64,000 nt of DNA. Source: Endotrypanum monterogeii (lineage: Eukaryota > Euglenozoa > Kinetoplastea > Trypanosomatida > Trypanosomatidae). Numbering within the stretch: position 1 is the stretch's first letter; each line of letters begins with the position of its first letter. Shown here piece by piece: positions 49,209 through 61,700 of this stretch. A program made the position numbers and the translations under genes. The stretch is taken from positions 281,748 to 345,747 of the forward strand of contig CM007333.1 of the NCBI GenBank assembly GCA_000333855.2, given 5' to 3'. Under the pieces are notes generated by a model. It ran no database searches. It worked only from the letters and a program-made list of their open reading frames with translations, and was not told the origin of the DNA.

Positions 49209-49925
49209 TCACGACGGGCTTGTCATCATCGGCGGGGCCTGCGTGTTGGTGGCCAAGAGTTGCATCGCCAGCCAGTGCACCGGATTGTCGGGCTTCAGCT
49301 TGGCTAGTCCTGACAGAGCTGGCACCAATGCTTGCTTTAAATGTGCTTGCACGTACTCCTGTGAGACCGCAGAGGTTGGTACATCCTCCGCTAGCATGCG
49401 GGGGAACAACAGCGCCACGGACTTCCTCGCTCCACTTGGCGTCTGCGATGTCCACAACGGAAGTCTGCGGCCCTGGACATGATGCTGCTCCAGGAACGCG
49501 TTCAGCACATCTGCGTCATCGGTGCATAGCTGCTTCGCCATGAACGAGTGAATCAGTTCATGACAGTTGGTGCGAGCTACGACAAACAAATATGCTGTGC
49601 CAACCAGGTCCTCCGTCGTCGCCGGCGGAAACATCGGGAGGGCAGCTTGTGTCCGCGAATCGTCTGCCAGCACCTGTGCAGGTGACGCAGCCACCGGGGG
49701 TATCAGCGACTGGTCTAGCTCCACTGTCAGCTTCTCTGCCATCTCCTCGTTCAGGAGGCGCAGCTCCTCACGCACGACAATGAAGCCGGCATCGTATAGT
49801 TTATATTTGAGGTACTGAACAAACTCACGTTCCCGCGCAAAGGCAGGCGTGATGATGAGCAGTGCTTTACTGACGTTGCCAGCGAGCGGGTAGGCGCTGG
49901 CGCCGTTGCCGTCCGCAGATGACAT
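49209..49925 (-). CDS. NME5: NME5-like radial spoke protein: NDK-like plus Dpy-30
   Basis: Predicted 238-aa protein; start MSSADGNG at 49925, since the upstream 62 codons are leader-like. Residues about 15-65 match the first half of a nucleoside diphosphate kinase domain (KALLIITPAFAREREFVQYL, then AGFIVVREELRLLNEEMAEKL). The catalytic NxxHGSD motif is absent from the second half, so kinase activity is not expected. Near the C-terminus YVQAHLKQALVPALSGLAKL followed by KPDNPVHWLAMQLLATN (about 185-222) is a Dpy-30 dimerisation motif. This NDK-like plus Dpy-30 order is that of NME5, a radial-spoke component of motile cilia. The flagellar location in this organism is inferred from the family. 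Length is close to human NME5 (about 212 aa). Confidence 0.85.
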   Translation of the reverse strand: MSSADGNGASAYPLAGNVSKALLIITPAFAREREFVQYLKYKLYDAGFIVVREELRLLNEEMAEKLTVELDQSLIPPVAASPAQVLADDSRTQAALPMFPPATTEDLVGTAYLFVVARTNCHELIHSFMAKQLCTDDADVLNAFLEQHHVQGRRLPLWTSQTPSGARKSVALLFPRMLAEDVPTSAVSQEYVQAHLKQALVPALSGLAKLKPDNPVHWLAMQLLATNTQAPPMMTSPS

Positions 49926-51009
49926 TTTTTTTTTCCAGAGAAGGCGGCAGGAGAAGGGGTGGGGGTGGGGGGAGATCTGTGTGTATGTATCTCGATGTGT
50001 ATACTGAAGGAGTGGGGGTGCAGGGGCGGTAGGCGTAGATGGTTTCACGGGTGTGTCGCCGATGCAAGGAGTCAAATACAATGGAAGCTGTGAGTCAGTT
50101 GGTGAAGGCAAAAGAAGAAAGAATCAAAAGAGGGGAAGAGGTGAGAGGGGAGGGCGGGATAAGAAGTTATCATCGTACTAGTTGGGGGAAGGGGGCTAGA
50201 AAGCAGGTGCAGTTCTATTTCTTGGTGCCCCTGAAGGCGTTGCCTGAGCACCCCGACAGTGCAGTCGGCCGAGTGCCTCCGGACAGGAGCCTAAATGAGA
50301 AGAGAGCGAGAGGACTGTGTGTGTGTGCGTGTCTCGAGGGAGGAGGAGGGAGGGGGGGGGGGCACATGACTGGTGACCACTCCTGTAAACCTATTTTCTA
50401 TATTTCGTTATCATGCTCCTATTGCAGCCACATACGCACTTGCACACATCACAAACACTCCCTCCTCCCACCCCCACAGAGACACACAGGTTTAGGATTA
50501 TTCACAAAACAACAACAACAACAACAACAACACACACACAACAAAAAAAAAAAAATGGCTGCGAGGGAGTGAGGAGGGGGTTTCTGCTTCTGGTAACGGC
50601 GGTTTCTTTTACTTTTTATTTTTGTTGTTGTTTGTTCAAGTGGAAGAAGAAGAAGAAAAGAAGTGGGTGCGATCAGACTGATTTGTGCTCTTCCATCGCC
50701 AACTTCGAATGCAACCGCGTACACACCTCGCGTCTACGCATCCGCACACCCGCAATCGAAACAAGACAACAACAACAAAAGAGAGTTGTGATCATGTGCT
50801 CATATATTATGCCTTGCCTTAAACGAAGGCTGTCATGAGGGAAGGGGGGGGGGAGATGCACACTGATAGGAAAGGAGCGGGCGAACACAGAGATGAAGCT
50901 CTGTGAGACAAGAGCAACAACAACAAAAAAAGATGCCACGAGAAAAAAAAACACAAACAATGCCACATAAGACTGTTCAGGTGATAGTCATGGGCACAAC
51001 GCCCCCCCC

Positions 51010-51636
51010 CTCCTTCACAGAGTAGAGGTGAGGGAGAGGAGAGAAGGGGAAAAACATATGTGTGTGTGTGAAGCAAAAAAAAAAAAAAAAGGAGGGGGAG
51101 GAGATGGAAGAAAGACCGACGGGTTGTTTTCTTGTTGGTGCACCCGTGAATGCTACTTCAACCACGCAGCGTCACGTGTGTCTGTGTGTGGTTCAGATAA
51201 GTGGGTGGGTGTACACAACTCTGCACAGCCCACAGAGGTGCCCACAACCCCACATCACCCCATCGCCTGGAGCGATGGCAGCTGTGCGCAACTGGTGGAG
51301 CAACAAACCGCTCACATGACCCAGAGGCCGTCCCCACACCGAACTCGTGCACCATGCCGTCCCGGGGGGTCTCACCAGGAGACCTCTCGAACACTCCCCC
51401 CCCCCCAGCCCTACTGCGCTTCCGTGGATTTGACTCGAATCACTTCAGCAGACCTCTATTATCCATTCCTCTAGCTCGTATGGGTAGGCAAATAGCACCA
51501 CACCGTAGCGGTGCGTCTCGCTGACTCCTTCCCCCCTCCCTTACCCCACCCTCCACTCACGCCGAGGTGCGCTGATGAGCATCCACTGTCATTTTGATGG
51601 CCCCCTCCCTTCTCCGTCTCCGTCTCCCCCTTCCTC
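51010..51636. repeat. Dispersed 0.63-kb repeat, copy 1
   Basis: First copy of a non-coding unit beginning CTCCTTCACAGAGTAGAGG and ending in a C/T-rich tail (CTCCGTCTCCCCCTTCCTC) where it meets a 10-N gap. It carries an internal A-run (about 51075-51091). It differs from copy 2 mostly by one-base indels in homopolymers (around 51362-51376, 51413-51425 and 51481-51504), which could be sequencing error near the gap. The size and intergenic location are compatible with a SIDER-type retroposon remnant, but I could not recognise the SIDER signature by eye. Confidence 0.85.
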
Positions 51637-51646
51637 NNNNNNNNNN

Positions 51647-51680
<34 letters not shown>
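51637..51680. other. 10-N gap and (TA)n tract
   Basis: Ten Ns at 51637-51646, an arbitrary gap size, followed by (TA)n to 51680. The gap joins repeat copy 1 to a short unique spacer (51681-51828). Confidence 0.95.
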
Positions 51681-51681
<1 letters not shown>

Positions 51682-51828
51682 ATATATTCCACAACTCACA
51701 GGAGTGGAAGCTGGTTTGGGGATCAAATCTCCCTCCCTGCTGTGAGGAATACAATCTGTGAAGGAGGCGGCAAGAGATGCGCAAATAATGAGTTCTTTCA
51801 TATATCCGAGAGCGAAAATCTACTTCCC

Positions 51829-52456
51829 CTCCTTCACAGAGTAGAGGTGAGGGAGAGGAGAAAAGGGGAAAAACATATGTGTGTGTGTGTGTGAAGCAAA
51901 AAAAAAAAAAAAGGAGGGGGAGGAGATGGAAGAAAGACCGACGGGTTGTTTTCTTGTTGGTGCACCCGTGGATGCTACTTCAACCACGCAGCGTCACGTG
52001 TGTCTGTGTGTGGTTCAGATAAGTGGGTGGGTGTACACAACTCTGCACAGCCCACAGAGGTGCCCACAACCCCACATCACCCCATCGCCTGGAGCGATGG
52101 CAGCTGTGCGCAACTGGTGGAGCAACAAACCGCTCACATGACCCAGAGGCCGTCCCCACACCGAACTCGTGCACCATGCCGTCCCGGGGGTCTCACAGGA
52201 GACCTCTCGAACACTCCCCCCCCCCCAGCCCTATGCGCTTCGTGGATTTGACTCGAATCACTTCAGCAGACCTCTATTATCCATTCCTCTAGCTCGTATG
52301 GGGTAGGCAAATGCACCCACACCGTAGCGGTGCGTCTCGCTGACTCCTTCCCCCCCTCCCTTACCCCACCCTCCACTCACGCCGAGGTGCGCTGATGAGC
52401 ATCCACTGTCATTTTGATGGCCCCCTCCCTTCTCCGTCTCCGTCTCCCCCTTCCTC
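51829..52456. repeat. Dispersed 0.63-kb repeat, copy 2
   Basis: Second, apparently complete copy, in the same orientation as copies 1 and 3. It is followed by unique sequence from 52457. Over the shared part it is nearly identical to copy 3 (about three differences seen in some 410 bp) and less so to the adjacent copy 1. Confidence 0.88.
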
Positions 52457-52658
52457 CCTACAGGTACGCGTTGCGCGTGCCTGTGCACACCTCCGCATGA
52501 GTGTGGTTTTTTTTCGCATATAAATCTTCTTTCTGAAATACAGCTGGACTTCATCTCAACCCCACCTCCTCCAAAGATTCAATAGACACAAACACGCACA
52601 CACACATATGTATATATATAAAAATAAATCAACGCTTTTTTTTTGTTGTTGTTGTTCT

Positions 52659-53585
52659 TTAGAAGTTGAATATGTTATCTGCATTGTAACCGAGGCGCAT
52701 GAGGTTTGGCTGGATCGCCATCTGCACCATCGGCGGGGGGCCGCACATGAGTGCCATGACTGATTTGATTCCAGCGTTCTGCGGCACACTTTTGTCACCG
52801 AGCAAGTCAGGCACCGGCAGATGCGCGCGGAACATGTTTTCGTTGACGTAGCCGACGTCGTATTTCCACTCAGGTGACACATCGCGGTCAATGGTATACC
52901 ACACGTGGAAGCGGTCGTCGTTCGCGGCCGCCTCGTCAAGCTCCTTGCGCAGCAATATGTCCTGTTCTGTCTGGTTAGCGTACACAAGGAACACCTTCGT
53001 GCGATCCTCTTTGTTTTTCTTTATGGCGTGAATGATCTGAAGGATCGGCGTGATTCCAGTACCGCCGGCGATGGCCGCGTAGGCGTCGACTTGCTGTGTG
53101 ACGATACCACGGCCTGGTTTGTTGATGCGCGAGGTGCCGTTGCCGAGGTACGTCAGCTTTCCCTGTGGACCACGCATCTCTATTTTGTCTCCGATATTCA
53201 TTTGATACATGTGCTGCGAGAGTCGGCCGCCATTCGGGAATTTGGGGTGCACACCGCTGAAGTAGACTTTGATCATGAAATCAACGTAGCCCTTCTCGTC
53301 ATCGCTGGATATGGGCGTGTAGGAGTGTGTGACCGTCTCGGTTTTGCCAGCGGTGGTACAATTTGCACGGAGTATTATGTGCTGCCCAATGGGCAGCCCC
53401 AGCGTCTGTGTGGCATCCTCGAGGGCGAAGCGGAAAATAAAAGTGTCATGGCTCACCTCGATTCGCTTTATTAGCTTGAATAATTTGAACATCGTCGGGT
53501 CCAGTGCCACCTTCGATGTGTACTTAAACATAAAGGCAAAGAAAGCCGCCATACTGGCAACAATTAAGAGAAGAATGCAAATCAT
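52659..53585 (-). CDS. CYB5R: NADH-cytochrome b5 reductase, membrane-anchored
   Basis: Predicted 308-aa protein; start MICILLLIVAS at 53585, giving an N-terminal TM anchor (about 2-20) as in ER or outer-mitochondrial-membrane forms. It transfers electrons from NADH via FAD to cytochrome b5 for lipid desaturation and related reactions. The FAD-binding barrel carries HSYTPISSDDEKGYVDFMIK, where families usually have RxYTP: the flavin-phosphate Arg is His here. The NAD-binding half shows AIAGGTGITPILQ, FLVYANQTEQDILLR and CGPPPMVQMAI, and the protein ends in the hallmark Phe (IFNF). The length matches human CYB5R3 (about 300 aa). Overall identity is clear. Confidence 0.95.
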   Translation of the reverse strand: MICILLLIVASMAAFFAFMFKYTSKVALDPTMFKLFKLIKRIEVSHDTFIFRFALEDATQTLGLPIGQHIILRANCTTAGKTETVTHSYTPISSDDEKGYVDFMIKVYFSGVHPKFPNGGRLSQHMYQMNIGDKIEMRGPQGKLTYLGNGTSRINKPGRGIVTQQVDAYAAIAGGTGITPILQIIHAIKKNKEDRTKVFLVYANQTEQDILLRKELDEAAANDDRFHVWYTIDRDVSPEWKYDVGYVNENMFRAHLPVPDLLGDKSVPQNAGIKSVMALMCGPPPMVQMAIQPNLMRLGYNADNIFNF

Positions 53586-55779
53586 TATGTTCTTTTTTTT
53601 TCTTTTCAAGTCTGTGTGTGTGGAGTGAGGCTTACACAGCACGGATCTCTAAAGGAGTCCGATAAAGAAAGAAGGGAGGAATGTTGATGAGACTGATGGG
53701 AATTTGTGTACCGTAATGTGATGCAATATATAGATATAGATATATGACAAGGGGAAGGGGCAGTGCAGCATTATTTCTGTTTTGGTTTTTATTCTTATTT
53801 CTTTCGTTGAACCATAAACCATCCACCGAATTTGGGTGTTACTGAGCTGCGTGAGCAGATGCTGTTGACTTGTAGGGACGCCGCTGCCCGCCATCCAAAG
53901 AGAAGAGAGAGATGTCGGGGGTGGGGGTGGGGGGGGGGGGTGGAACAGCTGACAGTATTTTTCATTCGGTTCCAACTATTTCTCCCAGCTCAGTTTGGCA
54001 CACTCTTACTGTCCCTCGCACTTTTTTTTTTTTTTCGCGTATCCATAAGAGGGAAACACACATGCTCGACGACACACAAAGGCAACAAAAAAAAGCGCAC
54101 TACCGCTTTCAGTTAGTGAAAACAAAAATATAACTGCACAGAGACAAACATATATATATATATATCCATGTATATTATATGTTAGCATACAGAAAAGACA
54201 GGCGGAGATAGGAAGGGGGTGGGGGAGAGGAAAGAAGAGGAAAAACCGGGTGAGACGTGCATGTCATCAAAATATGGCAGAAGGCACTTACCATTCTCTC
54301 GAGAGGGAGAGGAGAGGGGGGGGAGAGGGGGGGGGGTAAGCGGATAGGCAGAACAAACGAAAACATTGACATCAGTTGACCACGACGGAAAAAAAAAAGA
54401 TATTGCTTTATGAATGTGTAGCGTGCAAGACATACTCACACACACATACAGAGATATGTATATATATATATATATATATATACATTTCAGCTGTGAAAAA
54501 AAAAAAAACTATGTTTATACTTTTGCGGGCATGTCATATATATATACATATTTTTATATAGATGGCATGACGTGTATGCATGCGTTTCATGGATGCATGT
54601 TGACATATAGTAGTTTCTTTCCGTATACAGCAGGAAATGAGGTCCGAGACACACGTACACACGCATACGCAGAAAAAAACAACAACTGAAAAATGTCGAA
54701 GGGACGAGCACCAAGCAAAAAAAAAAAAAAATGAAGACAAAAAAGAAGTGGAAGAGGAAGGGAGCGGGAGCTAACGCAATCTAATGCAATCTCTAGATGT
54801 TTCTACATCAACTGTACATACACATATATATGTGTTGCACCTCGACATTCCCTATCTTTGCATCTTCAACAAAGACCACCGGCTGAACCCTACTTCAACG
54901 CCTCTGGAGGTGTTCATATATGCATACATGCATATATGTCGATAAAAAAAGAAAATGATTTGTTGGGTGTGGATTGTGGGATGGAAGGGAGACAGGGAGG
55001 AGGAAGAAGCGGGAGGCGTACGGTGGCACTCCTCGACATGATATTAGTGTTTATATATATATATATATATATTTTGTTTGTTTGTTTGTGTGTTTATGGG
55101 CGTTCGTGTGTTACGTTTCGCTCTCTTCTACAAATCTCTTGTTGAGTGTATATTCTATCTCTCTCTACCCTCCCCACCTCCGTCCCTAACAAAAAAAAAA
55201 AATGAGATGAAATGAAACATACGATGTCTGTTTTTTTTTTTTTTACATGTTTTAATTGATTCCTGTATAACACCAAAACCGAAAGAGTAACAACAAACAC
55301 AACAACAAGAGAAAGAAATAAAAATAAAAAAACGACAAGAAGAACCATGTTTTAATATTATTATTATTATTTTTTTTTCATAATAATAAAGGTGTATCAG
55401 AAAGTAGTATTTTTCCATATCTCCTCCCTCACCCACTCCACCCTTCGTCCTTCACGCACAGAGACATATATGCATATATACTTCCAAGGCGCGTGGGTCG
55501 TTTTTTTTTTTGGGGGGGGGGGAGGGGGTTGCGAGTGGGTGAGGGCGGAGTGGGAGGGAGGGGGGGGGAGGGATAAGATGAGATCCCCAAAAAAGTTTCC
55601 AGTCCATTTCATTTCCATCTCATATGTTCGATGTCGACGGGATTCATCGGGGAGGGAGGGCACGTGCGATACAACTGACCGACAGGTATGAATTAAAAAA
55701 AAAACATATTTATATATTTATATATATATGTGTACGATATATATAGTATACTATTATGTATATCCTGTCGAGGCTGTCT
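53586..55779. other. Intergenic, 2.2 kb, AT-rich
   Basis: Between cytochrome b5 reductase and the giant gene. It holds G-runs near 53919-53940 and 54316-54337, (TA)n at about 54148-54166 and 54456-54482, A-runs near 54493-54508 and 54716-54731, an unusually AT-rich block at about 55190-55392, a further G-run near 55511-55522, and TA-rich DNA at about 55706-55750. No gene is seen. Confidence 0.65.
55190..55392. other. AT-rich block with A/T-runs and ATT/TAA inverted repeat
   Basis: This roughly 200-bp stretch is far more AT-rich than its surroundings. It has an A-run near 55190-55201, a T-run near 55230-55243, A-rich CAA/GAA-like sequence, the string CATGTTTTAAT twice (about 55246 and 55347), and an inverted repeat TTATTATTA/TAATAATAA spanning about 55358-55389. 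It lies in the presumed 3' UTR of the giant gene. Confidence 0.45.
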
Positions 55780-58700
55780 TTACAGCGATGGTGCTTTGTC
55801 GTCCGAGAAGAGCTCCTGGATGTAGCAGTCGACCTCAGCGCGCAACTGCGCCGCCTTCGATTCTCTCTGCAGCGGAGCGCTGTGGGCAGCCACGGCGGCC
55901 GCTGCAGAGATGGGAGTGGTGGTAGTGACATGGATGGCAGGCGTTGGCACGGTGTTGTGAGTTGGCTGCTCTACCGAGCGCTTCGTCCCCATCCGCGTCA
56001 GAGGTGGTTCGTGTAGGTGGGCACAACTCTGCTTTTCATAGCCTTGTAATGCATGGGCCGGTGTTGGCAACGTCTTTGCCGCCGCCGCCATCCGCGCCCT
56101 TTGTAAGATGGTGCACATGCCGACTGCTTTCATGGAGGGGTCGCGCGGCGTTGCCACTGCCATCGGCAGCCAACGCTTGCTGTTGCTCACTGGTCGCTTG
56201 GTGAACGTTGAAGGCACCAGGGGTACGGATGCCGGCGCCTCCACCTCAGGAGTCTCAACAACTGCCCTGCGTGCGGGAGGAGCGGGAAAAAACGTGCGTC
56301 GGCGAGCATCAGGTATTTCTCGAGCTTCTCCCGCATTTCCGTCACCGTGCTCGTTGCGCGTAGTCGCAGCGCTGGGGCTGTGACGGGAGGTGTCTTCCGC
56401 GGGGGTCATGGTTGAGCCCGTTGTGCATGTATCTTGTGGGGCAGCTTCACTGAACCGAAACGTGGCGGCGATGCAGTAGCCATGAAGGTTGTCCGATTTC
56501 GAGTTACTCAACGCATCGATGTCCGATGCGCTAGGACTGTTCGCGTGCTGCGGCGACTGTGTGGGCTGACGCTCCGGCTGCCCAACTCGACCTTCCCGAC
56601 CCGATATCAAGGCATCCTTGTACTCGGGGTCGTGCTTTTCGCAGACAGCACGCTCGGTGGTCGCGCAGACAGCCATCTCCTCTCCTAGGTTTGCCAACAA
56701 CAAGTGCTGCTCCAAATTGCTTTCATCGACGTTTTCTTCGCTATAGAAATATCCCACACACCCCGTGCCCTCTGCTTCACCACTCTCGATGTCACCATCA
56801 TGATACAACACCGTCCCGTCGGCGCTGCGCACAAACTTATGAGTGCAACGCCTCACTCCGTCGATGACGTGGGCATCGCTGCAGCGCTTTCTCACTGCGG
56901 AGACGGGTTCACCCGCTGTGGTTGTTGCCTTACCCGTATCCTCGACACTCGAGATAAAACCCAGCTCAACTCCCAGCTCCCACGCATCCTCTAGTGTGTC
57001 GGGATTCGAGACGAGATGTATGTAGAGGGCAGCACATAAACGGTGCCGCAGCAGCGCCCGGTAGCGCCGACACAGCGTCGCCTTCTGTGTGTCTGTCAGT
57101 TGTCTCCAGGCGGCATGCACGTCTGCGTCATCGAAGAGTCGGACAACAGCCTCCCTCTTCTTCACTCGTGACGTAGACGAACATTCCTCGGCAGGAGGCT
57201 GTACAGATGACATCGTCGAGTTCTTCAATACGGCAGTTATACCTTCGTCTTTCTCCGTGACACATTGGCTAAGGGTGGGCATGTCTGCACCGAGTACACG
57301 CCGGCGATACGTCCCCATGAGAAGGGCTTCGAAGTAGTTGGGAATGATCAACATACACTCATAGGGATGTGCCATCGGCAGAAACTGCAGAGTCGCATCG
57401 ACACACGACCGTGCCATGGCCTCCGTGAGGGGCGGAGTGATACATGGCGCCGCCGGGGCGTGGGCGTCGTCGCCGTGAGCACCCCTGAACCGAGCGGTTT
57501 CTGCGCTTGCAGCACCGCCTACCGCCATCGGCGTCTGCCGCTGGGGCTGTGTGCTGGGGAATCCGGACTGAAGGACGAGGCGCAGGGTGTTCATCTGCGA
57601 GCGTCGTGTGCGTAGGCTGTTGCCCGTGATGAAGCGCAGAAGAAGGCGTCGCTGCTTAAGAGGGAGCTCGTCCAGGACGCGCATCACTGCTTTACGAGTG
57701 AACTGACGGTCGTCACGGAGCATCCGCGTATCCTGTGGAGATTCTGCCGTGCTGTCCCCACCCTTGATGCCGTCTTCCACAATCAGTACGAAGGATTCTC
57801 TGAAGGTAAAATCCGCCTGTAGATGGTCGTATGGGCCACATAACACATCGCGCACGATGCGAGCGCTGCACTGAGAAAACAGCGGCGTCCTCATCAGCGG
57901 AGTTTGAAGCATCCCGCACAGTACGGCGTTCCAAAATACATGGCCTGCGATCGCGTTGCTGCTCGTCTTGGATAAGATGGAGGAGCTGACATCCACCAGA
58001 AGCGTCCTCCGCAATTGAAGATGACGACGCGCGACGACGGGGCTACCTGGGAGACCCCTATCGTCTAGAACATCACGACCGTTGGCGGGCTTGCATCCGG
58101 TCTCGTTGCCAGACAGAGCGATGACTTCTTCTTCACCTGCATAGGTTTCTGGGCCACGACACAACCGTTCGAGGCGCTGCAGAAGTTGCTCGCGCATCTT
58201 CGCATTCGCCAAGTCGGGGTATAACAACGACAAGTCGGCAGCCGAGAGTTGAATCGCTTCCATTGGAAGCTCCAGCTGCATTGCAAGACTCATAATACGG
58301 AAGGCCAGTGCTGGTAAAGGAAGGGTAAACACCAAATCATTTCCAGGCGAGTGTCCCAGCAGCCAGCCCAGGAGCATCGGCGCTGTCAGCGCCTTCTCTG
58401 ACGAGGTGTCGGCCAGCGCAGAGGGCTCGTGGGCGTCGATGCCCCGAAGGATTTCCGGATTTACCCACGCGCAGTCAAAGTTTGGCTCGTGCGTGAAGGG
58501 TGCACAGTGCCGACGATGATAGAAGAGGCACCTGATGCTTCGCGTGCGAGACAGCACAGTATCCATTGCAATTGACGAGCTCTGCTTCCTCGGCGCATCG
58601 CCCGGGCGATAGGCTGGCAGGGTCGGGGTCGCGGATAGGTGGGGCTGTTGCACCACACCCAACTGTGTTGTTTTGGTTGCTGAGGCGGCGGCGGCGACGG

Positions 58701-61700
58701 TGTCACTGACACTGATCCAGTTCGGGGTGTCGAGGAGAACGATGAATTGATTGGGTCTGATAGTGTTGAGGATCAGGGAGACCCGGCAGCGCTGCACCAT
58801 CGGAGCCTTGGCGCCAGTGGTGCACTCAACCGCGGGGTCTGCGACAGCGGTGCTCTGTAGCGACTGTGAGGTAGGGGGAGACGAAGCCGTGTCCACCTTC
58901 TCCGCCTCCTGCGTTGTGAAAGAGGGCGATGAGCATGAGCCGCCGTGTGCGCTTGACGACTTGGGGTTGAAGTGCGCACGTCTATGTCCTTTAGTCTTGC
59001 ATGACGGTGACGCCTCTTCCGGCACCTCTATCGGTTTGGTGCCATGCACCGTCATACGCGACCGCTGGCGCATCAAGCGAGTTGGATCGTAGAAGGTAGC
59101 GAGGAGCTCCGTTGCCGTGGTAGCCGCTCTGCCCGTCGGTTCGTGACCCCAGTGAATCGTGATTTCATCGCCCTCTCGCACCGGCGCATCGATGGTTGTG
59201 TGGGCGTTTGGCGCGTCGGTAGTCTGTTTCGTTGCTTCCGATGCCTCTCTCATGGGCCCTTCCTGCGCTGGCGTGGAGTTGTGCACGCGACCCTGAAGGG
59301 CGGGCCGCCACGACAGGATCAGCGCAAGCCGGCCGTCGTACGCCTTCAACCGCTGCAACGCAGTGGGCGAGCGATCAGCGAGCTTCTCGACCTGGAGCAT
59401 CGCGACGCCGCCGGGGAGCGGAATAGCCTCCACGTGCTTTGTGATCAACACACCAGGCAAAAATGTTTCCGTCGATTGGCGTGCGCAGAGCTCGTAGAGT
59501 GTTTGGCGCCCTTCTGTTATCATGCTGGGCATAAATGGTGCTGACAGGTTCGTATGAAAAGACGAGCTAGCGGAGGGGTCATGCCACGGTAGTGAGGCGG
59601 CCGGTGCGAAGCAAGGGCAGAGGTTGTACGAGATTGGATTGTTCCCCGGTGCGACTGGCTTCGCTACGGGGGCTGTACGTGCCCCGACCGCGTCCTCTGA
59701 GACACTCGAGCCACCTAGGCTGGGTGCGCTTTGTTGGCTCATCGCAGCTGCGCTGGGTGATGATGCGGAGACCTTTCGATTCTTTGCGCACACCACGTCG
59801 TGGAGAGCGTCCACTGCAGACCGCAGTATATCCTCTCGCAGGACCGGACCAAAGGTGAGCGAGGTCTGACCCATGGATCTGGCGTACACCGAAAGCATTG
59901 CGTGCTTCGCGTGTGTGCTGAGAGTGTAGAGAGGGAACAGCGGTAGCCACTCCGCCATGTCTAGTGGACAGGCATGACCAAAGGGGAGAAGGCCGGCGGT
60001 CTGGAAAAGAATCCGCCACACGCGACTTACTGCCTGTGCCGCGCGCACCAGCACTTCGGGTGATGTATGTGCCACCAGCGGCCCGCTCGTGAGCAGCCCA
60101 CCCATATTCACGATGAGCGTGGCCGACTGCATCTGCAAAGCCACGGCGAGAGCCACATCATCGCTGACTGTGCTGATTTCTCCTGAGGCGTCCTTACTGC
60201 ACACCAGTCTGAAATTGGTGCAGGGGGTGCCACCCGTGTGAGCGCTTCCCTCGCTGCTCACTGTTGGCAGAGCACTGTTGAAGGAATGCCGGGGGGCTTG
60301 CGTGCGACCGTTGACACGAGAGAAGCTAGGGGTGCGAGGCGACGAGAAGTCGGACCCACTCACCGGGAGAGGGATAGGCAAAGACAATACCTCGCGTGAC
60401 GAGCCCTGAGTTTGCTCGTGCCCTGCAGTTGCCGACGCGGTCGCTCCCAGGAGAGTGGTGGCGTGCCTTTTGGCAGCGAGCGTCGCCGAAGGCGCCAGTG
60501 AACCGCTGTTGCTCGCGCCAAGAGGGTGCCGTTGCTGCTCCTCTTGCATGGCATCTGCGATCAGGCGCCTGTCGTCAGCACGGATGCTCCCGAGGCCGCC
60601 AGCGAGAAGGAAGATAAGCTTCATGAGCATCGACATTTCCACCGTCAGTATGGGCGGCATCTTTCCCTCCTCCTCAGTAGACAAGACATCCAGAAAAAAG
60701 ACATTTGGGTACTGCTTACGCATCGCAGGGAAAGCCTCGTTCAGGAGAATATTGTAGCCAGCACAGTACGACGTCGCGAATTGCTCCATCATGGCTACCG
60801 CCTCATCCGACGCTGTCTGGCCGGAATCGAGTAGCTCACGCCAGCGTGACACGCAACCCAGCACGGCACCCAGCGCGAAGGACGACATCATCTGTGATGC
60901 GAGGGTGGAGAGCTGGCAAATGCCGAGCAGCAGCTCCTCAGGGTCTCGAAAGCTGTTGTGTCGCTTTAGCAGCGCAGCACGCTCTTCGAATGAGACGAAG
61001 AAATCTTTCCGGCGGCGCGTGTGCAAACCACAGCCGACGTAGCTCTCCAGGATCGCGGAGCTAGGGGAGAGATACTTGTGATCGAGCCGCGAACAGATGC
61101 TTAGCGGCATGCTTTCAGCGAAGCCTTGCATGCATGAGAGCGTGATGTCCTTCGTGTCAAGAAACAGCTTGATGAGCTCATCGCCCATAGTTGTCAGTGC
61201 GTCCTCACGGGCCTGCCACTCCAGCGCCTCTTCTTTGCTACGGGCTGGCACCACAACATCCTTTTTCGAGATCCATCCGTGACCCCCTGGCAAGACTCGG
61301 ACAACTTTGTCGTCTAGAAATCCGAATGGACGCACCGGCACCGCTGCCGTGACAGGCAGCAGCACAGCCATACAAGACCAGTCTGTCTTGGACAGCGCAG
61401 CCGCCAAGAAAAAGTGCAGAACCGAAGCTGGCTTCATCGCTCGCAACTTGCTTGAAATTCCTTGCACCCGCTTCGCCAGCGACTGCATGTAGGCATTCAG
61501 CACCTCATCATGCTCGCTAATGGCCGCGAGGTCTGACATGGAAAGTGGTCGTGGCCGAGGGGGCACTGCTAACGTCGTCTTCGTGGACCCTGGTGAGGAT
61601 GGATCGGCTAACCCCAGTCGTGGTGGTGACGCCGCCGCCTCCGCCGCCACTGTAGCCGGCACATTTGCAACACACCTGCAGCTGTCTGTGAGATCGCCAG

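Larger units (their letters stand above)
49926..52658. other. Intergenic, 2.7 kb, containing tandem 0.63-kb repeats
   Basis: Between the NME5-like gene and cytochrome b5 reductase. Holds pyrimidine-rich (coding strand) sequence at about 50107-50158, G-runs near 50351-50361, (CAA)n at about 50508-50532, A-runs, two copies of a 0.63-kb repeat (51010-51636, 51829-52456) and a 10-N gap with (TA)n between them. Short plus-strand ORFs recur in each repeat copy but I do not believe they are genes. Confidence 0.7.

Noticed and set aside
51062..52141. Repeated short plus-strand ORFs (about 85 aa) in the 0.63-kb repeats
   Set aside because: They are preserved only because the DNA repeat is preserved, and are on the strand opposite to every gene. 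No domain is visible.
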